64,000 nucleotides of DNA from a candidate division KSB1 bacterium (lineage in GTDB: Bacteria; Zhuqueibacterota; Zhuqueibacteria; JANLFK01; Oleimicrobiaceae), in NCBI GenBank assembly GCA_034506335.1, contig JAPDPR010000004.1, forward strand, positions 46,233-110,232. Direction: 5' to 3'. The notes under the pieces are model-generated. The model was not told where the DNA came from, made no database searches, and worked only from the letters and a program-made list of their open reading frames with translations. Shown here piece by piece: positions 52,717 through 60,373 of this stretch (the first letter of the stretch is position 1; every line of letters begins with the position of its first letter). A program made the translations under genes and the position numbers.

Positions 52717-52775
52717 TGGCGCGTCAGTCCGTGGTGCAAAGTCAAACCTTTTCGCACGGAACGCGCGGAGGCCAT

Positions 52776-53033
52776 ATGTCGCTGCTGGGATTTTTGGTGC
52801 TGCTGCTGGTCGCGGCAGTGTGCGGATCCGTCGGCGCCGCCATCGCCGGCTTCTCGCGGCCCGGATGCCTGGCCAATATCGCCATCGGGTTGATAGGCGC
52901 CGTAATCGGCAGCTGGCTAGCCAACCAATTGCACGCCCCGCCATTCCTCGTGGTGGCCCGCATCCCGGTGTTCTGGGCAGTCATTGGCGCCGCCCTGTTC
53001 ATGGCCATAATCGGCGCGATCAGCAGAAGATAG
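52776..53033 (+). CDS. GlsB/YeaQ/YmgE-family membrane protein
   Basis: 85 residues with three membrane helices, glycine-rich (VCGSVGAAIAGFS, GLIGAVIGSWLANQL, AVIGAALFMAIIGAIS). This is the transglycosylase-associated family of stress-induced small inner-membrane proteins of unknown mechanism. ATG 52776 has GGAGG (52767-52771) just upstream; a longer upstream frame starting at 52464 lacks support. It precedes a serine hydrolase by 36 nt. Confidence 0.85.
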   Translation: MSLLGFLVLLLVAAVCGSVGAAIAGFSRPGCLANIAIGLIGAVIGSWLANQLHAPPFLVVARIPVFWAVIGAALFMAIIGAISRR

Positions 53034-53069
53034 CGCCCCGCCCCCACCTAGTCAGGGTAAGGAGCTCAT

Positions 53070-54266
53070 ATGCGCACCATCCGCATCCTTGCTGCCTTGG
53101 TGTTGTGCGTGTTTTCCGCCAGTGGAGTCTTTGCCGGCCTCCCCCAGGGGCGGCCCGAGCAAGTGGGGATGTCCGCAGCTCAGCTTGCGCTTGCAGACAG
53201 CCTTGTCCTCCAGGCCATTCGCAACCAGGAGATTCCCGGCGCGGTGCTGTTGGTCATGCGCCATGGCCGCGTGGTTGTGCACAAGGCCTTCGGGAATTGT
53301 CAGCTTGTCCCGGTGCCGCGCCCGATGAGTGAGGACATGATCTTTGACCTGGCGTCAATTACCAAACCGGTGGCAACCGCGACCTCGGTGATGATCTTGG
53401 TGGAACAAGGCAAGCTTCGGCTTGAGGACAAGGTGAAGCTTTTCGTACCTTCGTTCACCCCGTACATCGACGAACACGGCGCCAGCGGTGAGGACGCGTG
53501 CATCTGGCACCTTCTCACCCATACTTCCGGCCTCCCACCCTACACGAACGCCGACAGCGTTGCCAAGCGCTACGGGAGCCCCTGCCGTACTGACTCGCTG
53601 GTTGCGTACATTTCCAGGCTGAAGAAGCTGAATCCTCCGGGAAAGGCGTTCCACTACAGCTGTTTGGGCTTTATCACCCTGGCGCACATTGTGCACAAGG
53701 TGAGCGGCCACCCCTTGGATGAATTCGCACGGACACACATCTTCGAGCCTTTGGGCATGCGGAGCACAACCTTCTGCCCGGACAGTACCCTGCTTCCGCG
53801 GGTGGTCCCCACTGAGGTGGTGCAAGGCGCCCCGTTGTGCGGCGTGGTGCACGATCCCCTTGCCAGGTTGCAGGGCGGCGTCTCGGGCAACGCTGGGCTC
53901 TTTTCCAGTGCCGAGGACTTGGCTGTGTTCGCGCAGATGATGCTCAGTGAGGGAGAATACGGGGGAAGGCGCATCCTTAGTCCGCTCGCGGTGCGCCTCA
54001 TGACTTCCGTCTACCCTAAGGTGGCGGAAATGGGCCGCGGCCTGGGCTGGGATGTACGCAGTGTCTATGCATCAAACGCCGGTGACCTGTTCCCTGGCGG
54101 GTACGGGCACACGGGCTACACTGGCACTTCAATTTGGATAGACCCCACCACGGACACGGTCGTAATCCTTCTTACCAACCGCGTCCACCCAAAGGATGTG
54201 GGTAGCGTCGTGCGCCTGCGCAGCCTAGTGGCAAATGTGGTGGCCGGTGCGATTGTCTCCCCCTAG
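53070..54266 (+). CDS. Class C beta-lactamase-type serine hydrolase with YSC in place of YxN
   Basis: 398 residues. Signal peptide ending GVFAG. The nucleophile motif is SITK (Ser96/Lys99), the third motif is HTG (347-349, GHTGYTGTS), and HTSGLPPY is the usual loop. The second motif, normally Tyr-x-Asn, reads YSC (196-198): Tyr is kept, Asn is Cys. Family members are esterases, D-aminopeptidases, PBP4*-like or beta-lactamases. With Asn changed, esterase or peptidase activity is likelier than beta-lactam hydrolysis. It is exported to the periplasm. The glsB-like gene upstream is 36 nt away and may be cotranscribed. Confidence 0.85.
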   Translation: MRTIRILAALVLCVFSASGVFAGLPQGRPEQVGMSAAQLALADSLVLQAIRNQEIPGAVLLVMRHGRVVVHKAFGNCQLVPVPRPMSEDMIFDLASITKPVATATSVMILVEQGKLRLEDKVKLFVPSFTPYIDEHGASGEDACIWHLLTHTSGLPPYTNADSVAKRYGSPCRTDSLVAYISRLKKLNPPGKAFHYSCLGFITLAHIVHKVSGHPLDEFARTHIFEPLGMRSTTFCPDSTLLPRVVPTEVVQGAPLCGVVHDPLARLQGGVSGNAGLFSSAEDLAVFAQMMLSEGEYGGRRILSPLAVRLMTSVYPKVAEMGRGLGWDVRSVYASNAGDLFPGGYGHTGYTGTSIWIDPTTDTVVILLTNRVHPKDVGSVVRLRSLVANVVAGAIVSP

Positions 54267-54318
54267 CGGGAAACGCCCGGCGTGCCTGGGCTAAGGGCCT
54301 TGCCCGCCAAAGGAGGGC

Positions 54319-54927
54319 TCAGTCTTCCTTGATTGCCCAGAAGTGAAACGGCGGTGTCGGGAACCGGTCGATGGCCTTGAGGTAGTGGCCCGGCCTGAAC
54401 AGAAACCCGGGACCTTGGCGCTGCACTTTGCCGTTCACCTTCCAGACACCGTATGAGGCGCCGAAGTAACGCTCGCCGTTTTGCACCGGTGTGATCTGAA
54501 AGACGATCTCGTACGTGATGGTGGTCTCCGGCGCGCAGAAGGTGTACGTGTAGTGCTCGCCCCGCCGGGCCGTCGTCTTGAAAAGCAGCTCCTCTCGGAC
54601 CAGTCCCCTTGCGGTGTCCACGTGGGCAAAGAACAGGCCGTCCTCGGCCGGGCGCACCGCGAAGAAGTCTCCTAATGGCAGATAGTCTTTGCCCTGGAGG
54701 ATCACCGGCTCCCCGATTCGCCACTCCACGGTCTCGGTCATGCGGGCCGGCCCCGGCAGACTGTCGTAAATCGCGTGTCGATAGGTCCAGCAAGTGCCGG
54801 GGCTGAGCGGCATAAGCTCAATCCCACCCGGGAGCCGCTCTGGTACGGACGTGGGCCACTTTTCCCCGCACGCAAGCAGCAGCGAGGTCAGCACCACGGC
54901 GGTGAGCACCAGAGTGCACGCACGCAT
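54319..54927 (-). CDS. Putative lipoprotein, unknown function
   Basis: 202 residues with a clear lipobox (SLLLACGEK, Cys20). The mature part is beta-rich: ELMPLSPGTCWTYRHAIYDS, then repeated strands with polar faces (TETVEWRIGEPVILQGKDY and TYEIVFQITPVQNGERYFG). The opening resembles lipoproteins in which a sheet curls around a hydrophobic ligand, but no family is assigned. A strong AAAGGAGG site precedes ATG 54927. It is convergent with the serine hydrolase, and 130 nt downstream of an MFS gene on the same strand. Confidence 0.7.
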   Translation of the reverse strand: MRACTLVLTAVVLTSLLLACGEKWPTSVPERLPGGIELMPLSPGTCWTYRHAIYDSLPGPARMTETVEWRIGEPVILQGKDYLPLGDFFAVRPAEDGLFFAHVDTARGLVREELLFKTTARRGEHYTYTFCAPETTITYEIVFQITPVQNGERYFGASYGVWKVNGKVQRQGPGFLFRPGHYLKAIDRFPTPPFHFWAIKED

Positions 54928-55055
54928 CGCTCTTTCCCCTCCTTTTACAGCTAGACCCTCTGTGAAGGAAACACCCGGGCTAAATAATCCGCTACCTGAG
55001 TGGGGCCATTTCCCACCTGCAGCAGGACCACAGCCCTTCCCCTATTCCTAACCCG

Positions 55056-56939
55056 TCACGTCCCCTTTTCGTCTTTCTTTTTGCCGAACTCTGGGTCCAG
55101 TGGCAATAGCGCGACGATGATAAAGCCGGGGAGGGTGCACAACAATACCCAAAGGAAAAACTGCTTGTAGCCGATCAACTCCTGTATCCAGCCGCTGATC
55201 ATCCCCGGCAGCATCATCCCCAACGCCATGAAGCCGGTGGCGATGGCAAAGTGAGCAGTTTTGTATTCGCCCTCAGCGACGTAGATCATGTACAGCATGT
55301 ACGCGGTAAAGCCAAAGCCGTAGCCGAACTGTTCGATGGCCACGCACAGGTTGATAATCAAGAAGTTGTCCGGCTGGGTGTGGGCCAGGTACAGGTAGAC
55401 GCTGTCCGGCACGTTGATTGCCAATGCCATGGGCAGGATCCACTTCCTGAGCCCGTCGCGTGCGACCAAGAAGCCGCCGAGGATGCCGCCCAACGACAGG
55501 GCAAGCAGTCCAACCGTGCCGTAGACAAAGCCCACCTGGCCGGTGGTCAGCGCCAAGCCCCCTGCCTCTTGGCTATCCAGCAGGAACGGCGAGGCCATCT
55601 TGACCAGTTGGGCCTCTGCAAGCCTGTAGAGCAGCAACATGGCCAGCGAGATGCCTATGTGCTTCTTGGTGAAGAACGTGGCGAAGGTCCGGCCAAAGTT
55701 GGCGAAAAAGGCCTTTATCCCACCCGATCGTCTCGGCACGTCACTGCTTGGGTAAGGGAGCACGAAGCGGTGATAGATCATGAAAAGGATAAAGAGCACC
55801 CCGAGCGCCGTGAAGGTAAGGATCCAGGACAGGCGGATGTTGCCGGCCCGCGCCACAAAGCGCGCCGCCGATGGCGTGCGCAGTTTCGGGTCCAGCTGGA
55901 CGACTGCCAAAGCGGGCCTTGCCCAGTTGTCGCTGGTAAATTCGAACCTGCCGCCCTCGATCAGGGAAATGCTCTTGTCGCCACCTTCCCGGCCGAAGTG
56001 CACGACCACCGTCTTGCCGGGAGCCGGCGGGCCGGAAAGGCGCACGTTGACCACGGCAATGTTCCCGGCGACGGTCTGGCCTTTCGGCACGGCCGAGCGC
56101 GACCCGAATACGTTAAGGAAGACGCGCGCCACTGGCTGGGCCACGTGCCGCTGCCACCAAGAAGGGCCACGGGCATCTTCTGCCTGTTTCAGCTCCGCCT
56201 TGCTTTCTGCCCTTAGTGCGCGCGCCGCGTTCCATTGCCGAGCACGCGCGAGCACTTCGCTCACCTCCTGAGGAGCCCTCGTCCGAAGCTCTACCACCAC
56301 GGTGTCGGGTTCGATGATCAAGCGCAAAGGGCCCTGCTCAGCCTCTGCGATGGCGCTATCGGGCCATGCCGGTTGGGACAGTTGTTGAGAGGCCACTACC
56401 GGCACCTCCACCGGGCGCAAACCTGTGTGCCCTTCGATATACCCCGCCAGAATAACCAGCAACCCCTGCCCGGTGAGCATGGCGAACCGATAGAACGTGC
56501 TCCGAATGCCCACAAACCACGCTTGCTGATGCTGGCTCAGCCCCAACATGTAAAAGCCATCCGCTGCAATGTCATGCGTGGCTGAGCCAAAGGCCAGGAG
56601 CCAAAGAATACCCAGGGTCACCTTGAAAAAGTTGGGCAGAGGAATAGCGAGCGCCATAGAGGCAAGTGCCGCCCCGATCAGCAGTTGCATCAGGATGATC
56701 CACATGCGTTTCGTCCTGATGATCTCTACCACCGGGCTCCACAGCGGCTTAATGACCCATGGCAGGTAGAGCCAACTGGTGTACAGCGCGATTTCCGCAT
56801 TGGAGATGCCCATGCGCTTGTAAAAGATGACCGAAACGGTCATCACCACGATGTAGGGGATGCCCTCCGCGAAGTAGAGGGTGGGCACCCACAACCACGG
56901 TGAGCGCGGTTTCCGTTGTTCCTTCTGTTGTGATGCCAC
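55056..56939 (-). CDS. MFS transporter (AmpG/SLC33-like) with a large periplasmic insert
   Basis: 627 residues. Twelve membrane helices of the major facilitator fold; the start (LYFAEGIPYIVVMTVSVIFY, WLYLPWVIKPLWSP) and THDIAADGFYM match AmpG/acetyl-CoA-transporter-like carriers, which take up muropeptides or similar. Between helices 5 and 6, a position facing the periplasm, residues about 170-367 form an inserted domain: first helical and charged (EVLARARQWNAARALRAESK), then beta-like (VAGNIAVVNVRLSGPPAPGK, SLIEGGRFEFTSDNWARPAL). AmpG itself lacks this insertion. GTG 56939 has GAGGG upstream. Neighbouring serine hydrolases and a penicillin-binding protein hint at a cell-wall substrate. Confidence 0.82.
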   Translation of the reverse strand: MASQQKEQRKPRSPWLWVPTLYFAEGIPYIVVMTVSVIFYKRMGISNAEIALYTSWLYLPWVIKPLWSPVVEIIRTKRMWIILMQLLIGAALASMALAIPLPNFFKVTLGILWLLAFGSATHDIAADGFYMLGLSQHQQAWFVGIRSTFYRFAMLTGQGLLVILAGYIEGHTGLRPVEVPVVASQQLSQPAWPDSAIAEAEQGPLRLIIEPDTVVVELRTRAPQEVSEVLARARQWNAARALRAESKAELKQAEDARGPSWWQRHVAQPVARVFLNVFGSRSAVPKGQTVAGNIAVVNVRLSGPPAPGKTVVVHFGREGGDKSISLIEGGRFEFTSDNWARPALAVVQLDPKLRTPSAARFVARAGNIRLSWILTFTALGVLFILFMIYHRFVLPYPSSDVPRRSGGIKAFFANFGRTFATFFTKKHIGISLAMLLLYRLAEAQLVKMASPFLLDSQEAGGLALTTGQVGFVYGTVGLLALSLGGILGGFLVARDGLRKWILPMALAINVPDSVYLYLAHTQPDNFLIINLCVAIEQFGYGFGFTAYMLYMIYVAEGEYKTAHFAIATGFMALGMMLPGMISGWIQELIGYKQFFLWVLLCTLPGFIIVALLPLDPEFGKKKDEKGT

Positions 56940-56981
56940 CTATTCCCTCGCCTGCTTACCTCTATTCTCTTGCCCGATTCC

Positions 56982-58187
56982 TTACGGCAGCGTCTCCAAG
57001 ACCTCCTTGATGTGCTCGAACGCCCAGTCCAGGTCGCGCTTGCCGATGATCAGCGGTGGCGCAAAGCGGATAACGTGTTCGTGGGTCTCCTTGCACAGTA
57101 ACCCTTTTTGCTGCAGCGCCTCGCAAAAGCGCCGCGCTCCACCAGCTTGGGGATGCAGCTCCACCCCGATGAGCAATCCCTTGCCGCGCACCTCCCTCAC
57201 ATGCTTGCTGTTGATGGTGCGAAGTTTTTCCATCAAGTAGGCGCCCATCTTGAAGGCGTTCTCAGGCAGTCGCTCCTCAACAATGATGCGCAGAGCCTCA
57301 CGCGCAATGGCGCAGGCCAAAGGGTTACCGCCAAAGGTGGAACCGTGCTCGCCCGGTGTGAATACCCCGAGGACCTCCTTGCGGGACAAGACCGCAGAGA
57401 CAGGATAAAAGCCCCCGCTCAGCGCCTTGCCCACGGTGATAACGTCAGGTTTGATCCCCTCATATTCGAACGCGAACAGCTTACCGGTCCTGCCTAAACC
57501 GGTCTGAATCTCATCCAAGATAAGCAGGACATTATGCTCGCGGCAGATTGCGGCTGCCTGACGGAGATAGCCCGGGGGCGGAACGATGATTCCGCCTTCA
57601 CCTTGGATGGGTTCCACCAAAAAGGCGACCGTGTTCTTGCCGATCGCCTTCTCCAACGCCCGCGCATCACCGTATGGAATGATCTTGAAGCCTGGCGTGA
57701 AAGGGCCGAACCACTGGCGGTACAAGGGTTCTGTGGAAAAGCCAACGATAGTGGTGGTCCGCCCGGCAAAATTGTTTTCGCACACGATGATTTCGGCTTT
57801 GTCTCTCTTGACCCCCTTCTTGGTGTAGCCCCACTTGCGCGCTGCCTTGATCGCCGTCTCCACCGCCTCGGCCCCGCTGTTCATTGGCAGGGCCAACTCA
57901 AACCCGGTCAGTTCGCACAGCTCTTTGCAAAAGAGGCCCAACTGGTCGTTGCGGAACGCGCGCGAGGTGAGGGTCAGCCGGCGGGCTTGCTTGCCGATTG
58001 CCTTGACCAACCGCGGGTGACAGTGTCCTTGATTCAGTGCCGAGTAGCCGCTGAGAAAGTCCAAGTAGCGATTGCCCTCGACGTCATACACCCAAATGCC
58101 TTTACCTCTGGTGAGAACCACGTCAAGCGGATGGTAGTTGTGCGCGCCATACTGATCCTCGAGCCGAATGAGTTCCTCCGTCTTCAT
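56982..58187 (-). CDS. rocD: Ornithine aminotransferase
   Basis: 401 residues, class III PLP aminotransferase. [20 protein letters not shown] at the N-terminus is typical of ornithine aminotransferases. [42 protein letters not shown] and the PLP lysine in [17 protein letters not shown] follow. It moves the delta-amino group of ornithine to 2-oxoglutarate, linking arginine breakdown to proline and glutamate. It starts at ATG 58187 after AAGGA and has its own TTGCAA-17-TAACTT promoter. The MFS gene follows by 42 nt and may be cotranscribed. Confidence 0.93.
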   Translation of the reverse strand: MKTEELIRLEDQYGAHNYHPLDVVLTRGKGIWVYDVEGNRYLDFLSGYSALNQGHCHPRLVKAIGKQARRLTLTSRAFRNDQLGLFCKELCELTGFELALPMNSGAEAVETAIKAARKWGYTKKGVKRDKAEIIVCENNFAGRTTTIVGFSTEPLYRQWFGPFTPGFKIIPYGDARALEKAIGKNTVAFLVEPIQGEGGIIVPPPGYLRQAAAICREHNVLLILDEIQTGLGRTGKLFAFEYEGIKPDVITVGKALSGGFYPVSAVLSRKEVLGVFTPGEHGSTFGGNPLACAIAREALRIIVEERLPENAFKMGAYLMEKLRTINSKHVREVRGKGLLIGVELHPQAGGARRFCEALQQKGLLCKETHEHVIRFAPPLIIGKRDLDWAFEHIKEVLETLP

Positions 58188-58232
58188 ACGGTTCCTTTCG
58201 CTTTGTGCGACTACCCTGCGACATCTCGGGCT

Positions 58233-58261
58233 AAGTTACAACAAAAAGGTGCAAATTGCAA
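58233..58261 (-). promoter_or_regulatory. Candidate promoter of rocD
   Basis: Minus strand: TTGCAA (58261-58256), 17 nt, TAACTT (58238-58233), continuing AG. The same unusual TAACTT -10 box is used by the divergent promoter at 58478-58506. Confidence 0.5.
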
Positions 58262-58393
58262 CTGCAATCTGGCACAGGCAGTCTCCACACCGGAGGCCGA
58301 CGTGGCGGTGGGCAACGAATGCACCTCCGATCAGTGAAGCAGCGCGAACCTAAGGTTTGGACCCGAGTGGCGGACCGGGTTCAAAAAACTGTT

Positions 58394-58446
58394 CCGGCAG
58401 CTTCTGCGAGCTGCCGGGCCGGCGACACTACGCTTCAGTAGCGTAG
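58394..58446. repeat. Two tandem perfect hairpins between rocD and the secreted-protein gene
   Basis: Hairpin 1: CCGGCAGCT (58394-58402) and AGCTGCCGG (58409-58417), 6-nt loop. Hairpin 2: CTACGCT (58428-58434) and AGCGTAG (58440-58446), 5-nt loop. Neither is followed by T on the + strand. They lie in the 376-nt divergent spacer 58188-58563, upstream of both promoters, and hold no gene. An operator or insulating role is possible. Confidence 0.5.
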
Positions 58447-58477
58447 AACGACCTGCCTAAACCAGGTGCATTTTTTC

Positions 58478-58506
58478 TTGACAAACTCGCCAAATAGTGT
58501 TAACTT
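58478..58506 (+). promoter_or_regulatory. Candidate promoter of the 219-residue secreted protein
   Basis: TTGACA (58478-58483), 17 nt, TAACTT (58501-58506), continuing CG. The -35 box is perfect and preceded by a T tract. It lies 58 nt upstream of the ATG. Confidence 0.55.
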
Positions 58507-58563
58507 CGTAATGTTTGCTGGGAAACTGAAAACACTGGCGGCCCAACGAGTTGCGGAGGAAGC

Positions 58564-59223
58564 ATGCAGAAATGGAAGCTTCGCGGTGCGGCAGGGCTGT
58601 GCGCCTCGGTCATACTTCTTTGGCATTGGGGCGGAGCCAATGCTGGGGGCCCTATCTATGGCGGAGGGGGCGGACCCTTCGTCACCTTCAAGGCCTTTGA
58701 GAGCACCGGGATGGATCAGCTTGCGCGCGTGGTGGGCGTGCCCTGCCTGGCCTCTTGGATGAGAGGGGCTGGTGGCGCAGGCTACGCCTTCATAGGCAGT
58801 GCCCGCATCGGCGGGCTCGGCGGAGCAGCTTCTGTGCGCTCCTCTGCGCTCGTAGCTGGCCAGGAACGTTCCCTGAAGGTCGACTTTGGGTACGGCGGCT
58901 TCCTGGCGGAGTACGTCAGCCGTTACCGCAGACTCACCACCTCAGCAGGCTGCGTGTTGGGTGGCGGGGCCTATGAGGTCCAAATCGAGGACGAGAACGG
59001 CACCCATAAAGCTAGCAGAGGTTTCTTCTGCCTCCAACCCTGCGCGGGACTGCGTGTGCAACTGGTGCACTTTGTAGCCTTGCAGGCGTGGGCAAGCTAT
59101 CTTTTCCCCGTTGCGGAGGATTTGTCCATACGGTACGGCTCGGCCCTGTATCATTTGACTGCCGGGGAAATGGGCGGGCTCGCGTTCTTGCTCGGTTTAG
59201 AGTTCGGCGGCAACGCTCCCTGA
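58564..59223 (+). CDS. Secreted glycine-rich protein, unknown
   Basis: 219 residues; signal peptide ending GGANAG. The mature protein begins with a glycine run (GGPIYGGGGGPFV) and is composed of short amphipathic strands with many Gly and aromatic residues, as in small outer-membrane or surface beta proteins. Three cysteines near residues 137-160 (SAGCVLG, FFCLQPC) may form disulfides. No family is recognised. AGGAAGC precedes the ATG, and a TTGACA promoter lies 58 nt upstream. Confidence 0.65.
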   Translation: MQKWKLRGAAGLCASVILLWHWGGANAGGPIYGGGGGPFVTFKAFESTGMDQLARVVGVPCLASWMRGAGGAGYAFIGSARIGGLGGAASVRSSALVAGQERSLKVDFGYGGFLAEYVSRYRRLTTSAGCVLGGGAYEVQIEDENGTHKASRGFFCLQPCAGLRVQLVHFVALQAWASYLFPVAEDLSIRYGSALYHLTAGEMGGLAFLLGLEFGGNAP

Positions 59224-59314
59224 CAGCAAGACGCAATAACTGCGCGTGTGTGCGTCTCGGGCTCATTGAGAGGACAAGGGAGCCTCTCGTCAGCGGAAAA
59301 CGTAAGGAAATGCC

Positions 59315-60304
59315 ATGGACCTACTGCTCCAACGCCTGTGGGTGGTGGGGATCTGTGCGCTGATGGTCACGTGTGCTCGTGGGCCCTCTCCGACCATGAC
59401 CATCCCTAAGGAGGTGACGCGGGAGGCCTTAACCGAGCCACAGCCTTGCGGGGCGCTCCAAGAACTACTCAGGGCTGCCGCAGAGGTTGCTCTGCGCGAG
59501 TGCGGCACGCCGCTGAGCGAGCGAACACTGTGGGCCTCCCTCATCGACCTCAGTGATCCTCGTTTGCCGAAGATGGCCTCCTACGGGGGGGCGGAGCAGG
59601 TCTATCCAGCGAGCGTTGTCAAAGCCTTCTACATGGTAGCGGCCTATCACCAAGTGCAGGAGGAGATGCTGCGGCTTGATCGCTCTCTGCGCCGCGACCT
59701 GAGGCTCATGATTGAGATCAGTGACAATGAAGCGACCAACCGCATCGTCGACCGACTGACTAACACTACGTCAGGCGATTCCCTTGCAGCTCCTGCCTAT
59801 GAGGAATTTGCCTACAAACGCAACTGGATGAACCGATACTTTCGGAGCTTAGGGTTTACGCACGTCAACGCATGTCAGAAGACGTGGGATGGGGAGCCGT
59901 ATGGCAGAGACTTGCAACTCTTGGGGCTCCCAGATGGTCCAAACTACGTCAACAGCAACAAGTTGACTACGGATGAGACGGCACTACTGTTGTATCTCAT
60001 TGATCAGCGGAAGGTGGTGAGCAGGAGCGCCTGTCAGGCGATGCTCAAGCTCATGCGGCGCGCACCGGACCCCGCGGACCTGTTCTTGGCCGGGGTGGTG
60101 CCTCCGGACGGCCGCCTGTGGAGCAAGCAGGGGCTTGTGGACAGCAAGCGGCACGATGCAGGTATCATTCACCTCGCCAACGGTAGGCGGTTTATCCTGG
60201 TGGTTTTTACCGACAAGTCCGCGGGTGACTGCGACCTATTGCGGCGCTTTGCCCGTCGCGTGGTGGACCACTATGCGTCGCTGCCGCGCGCACATCCGGG
60301 CTGA
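59315..60304 (+). CDS. Class A beta-lactamase-fold serine hydrolase with KQG third motif
   Basis: 329 residues. A hydrophobic start (VVGICALMVTCARG) is a signal or weak lipobox. SVVK (Ser100/Lys103) is the nucleophile pair, SDN (136-138, EISDNEATNRIVD) the second motif, and KQG (271-273, WSKQGLV) stands where KTG is usual. The class A Glu166 region is not recognisable, so beta-lactam hydrolysis is unlikely. Such PF13354-like proteins are periplasmic and often of unknown function, possibly penicillin-binding. AAGGA precedes ATG 59315. It lies with a metallopeptidase lipoprotein and a pbpC relative. Confidence 0.8.
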   Translation: MDLLLQRLWVVGICALMVTCARGPSPTMTIPKEVTREALTEPQPCGALQELLRAAAEVALRECGTPLSERTLWASLIDLSDPRLPKMASYGGAEQVYPASVVKAFYMVAAYHQVQEEMLRLDRSLRRDLRLMIEISDNEATNRIVDRLTNTTSGDSLAAPAYEEFAYKRNWMNRYFRSLGFTHVNACQKTWDGEPYGRDLQLLGLPDGPNYVNSNKLTTDETALLLYLIDQRKVVSRSACQAMLKLMRRAPDPADLFLAGVVPPDGRLWSKQGLVDSKRHDAGIIHLANGRRFILVVFTDKSAGDCDLLRRFARRVVDHYASLPRAHPG

Positions 60305-60373
60305 GCATTGGTTCGCACACCTCCCTTTTGCTCAGCGCCGTACAAAACCCCTCACGAAGGTTGGAGAAGACTG

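Larger units (their letters stand above)
51725..52775. other. 1-kb control region between the arabinose operon and glsB-like gene
   Basis: No supported gene; ORFs here lack ribosome sites and protein-like composition. It contains the leftward promoter at 52212-52240, an inverted repeat around that promoter, a 15-nt palindrome at 52411, a strong hairpin at 52558 and a rightward promoter at 52688. The leftward RNA would have a leader of about 480 nt with further GC-rich hairpins, for example CCCTCCGGAGGG (51846-51857) and CCCGAC/GTCGGG (51882-51897). Confidence 0.6.

Noticed and set aside
52464-52775. N-terminal extension of the glsB-like gene
   Set aside because: The family is about 85 residues; the extension has no homology and the GGAGG site favours ATG 52776.
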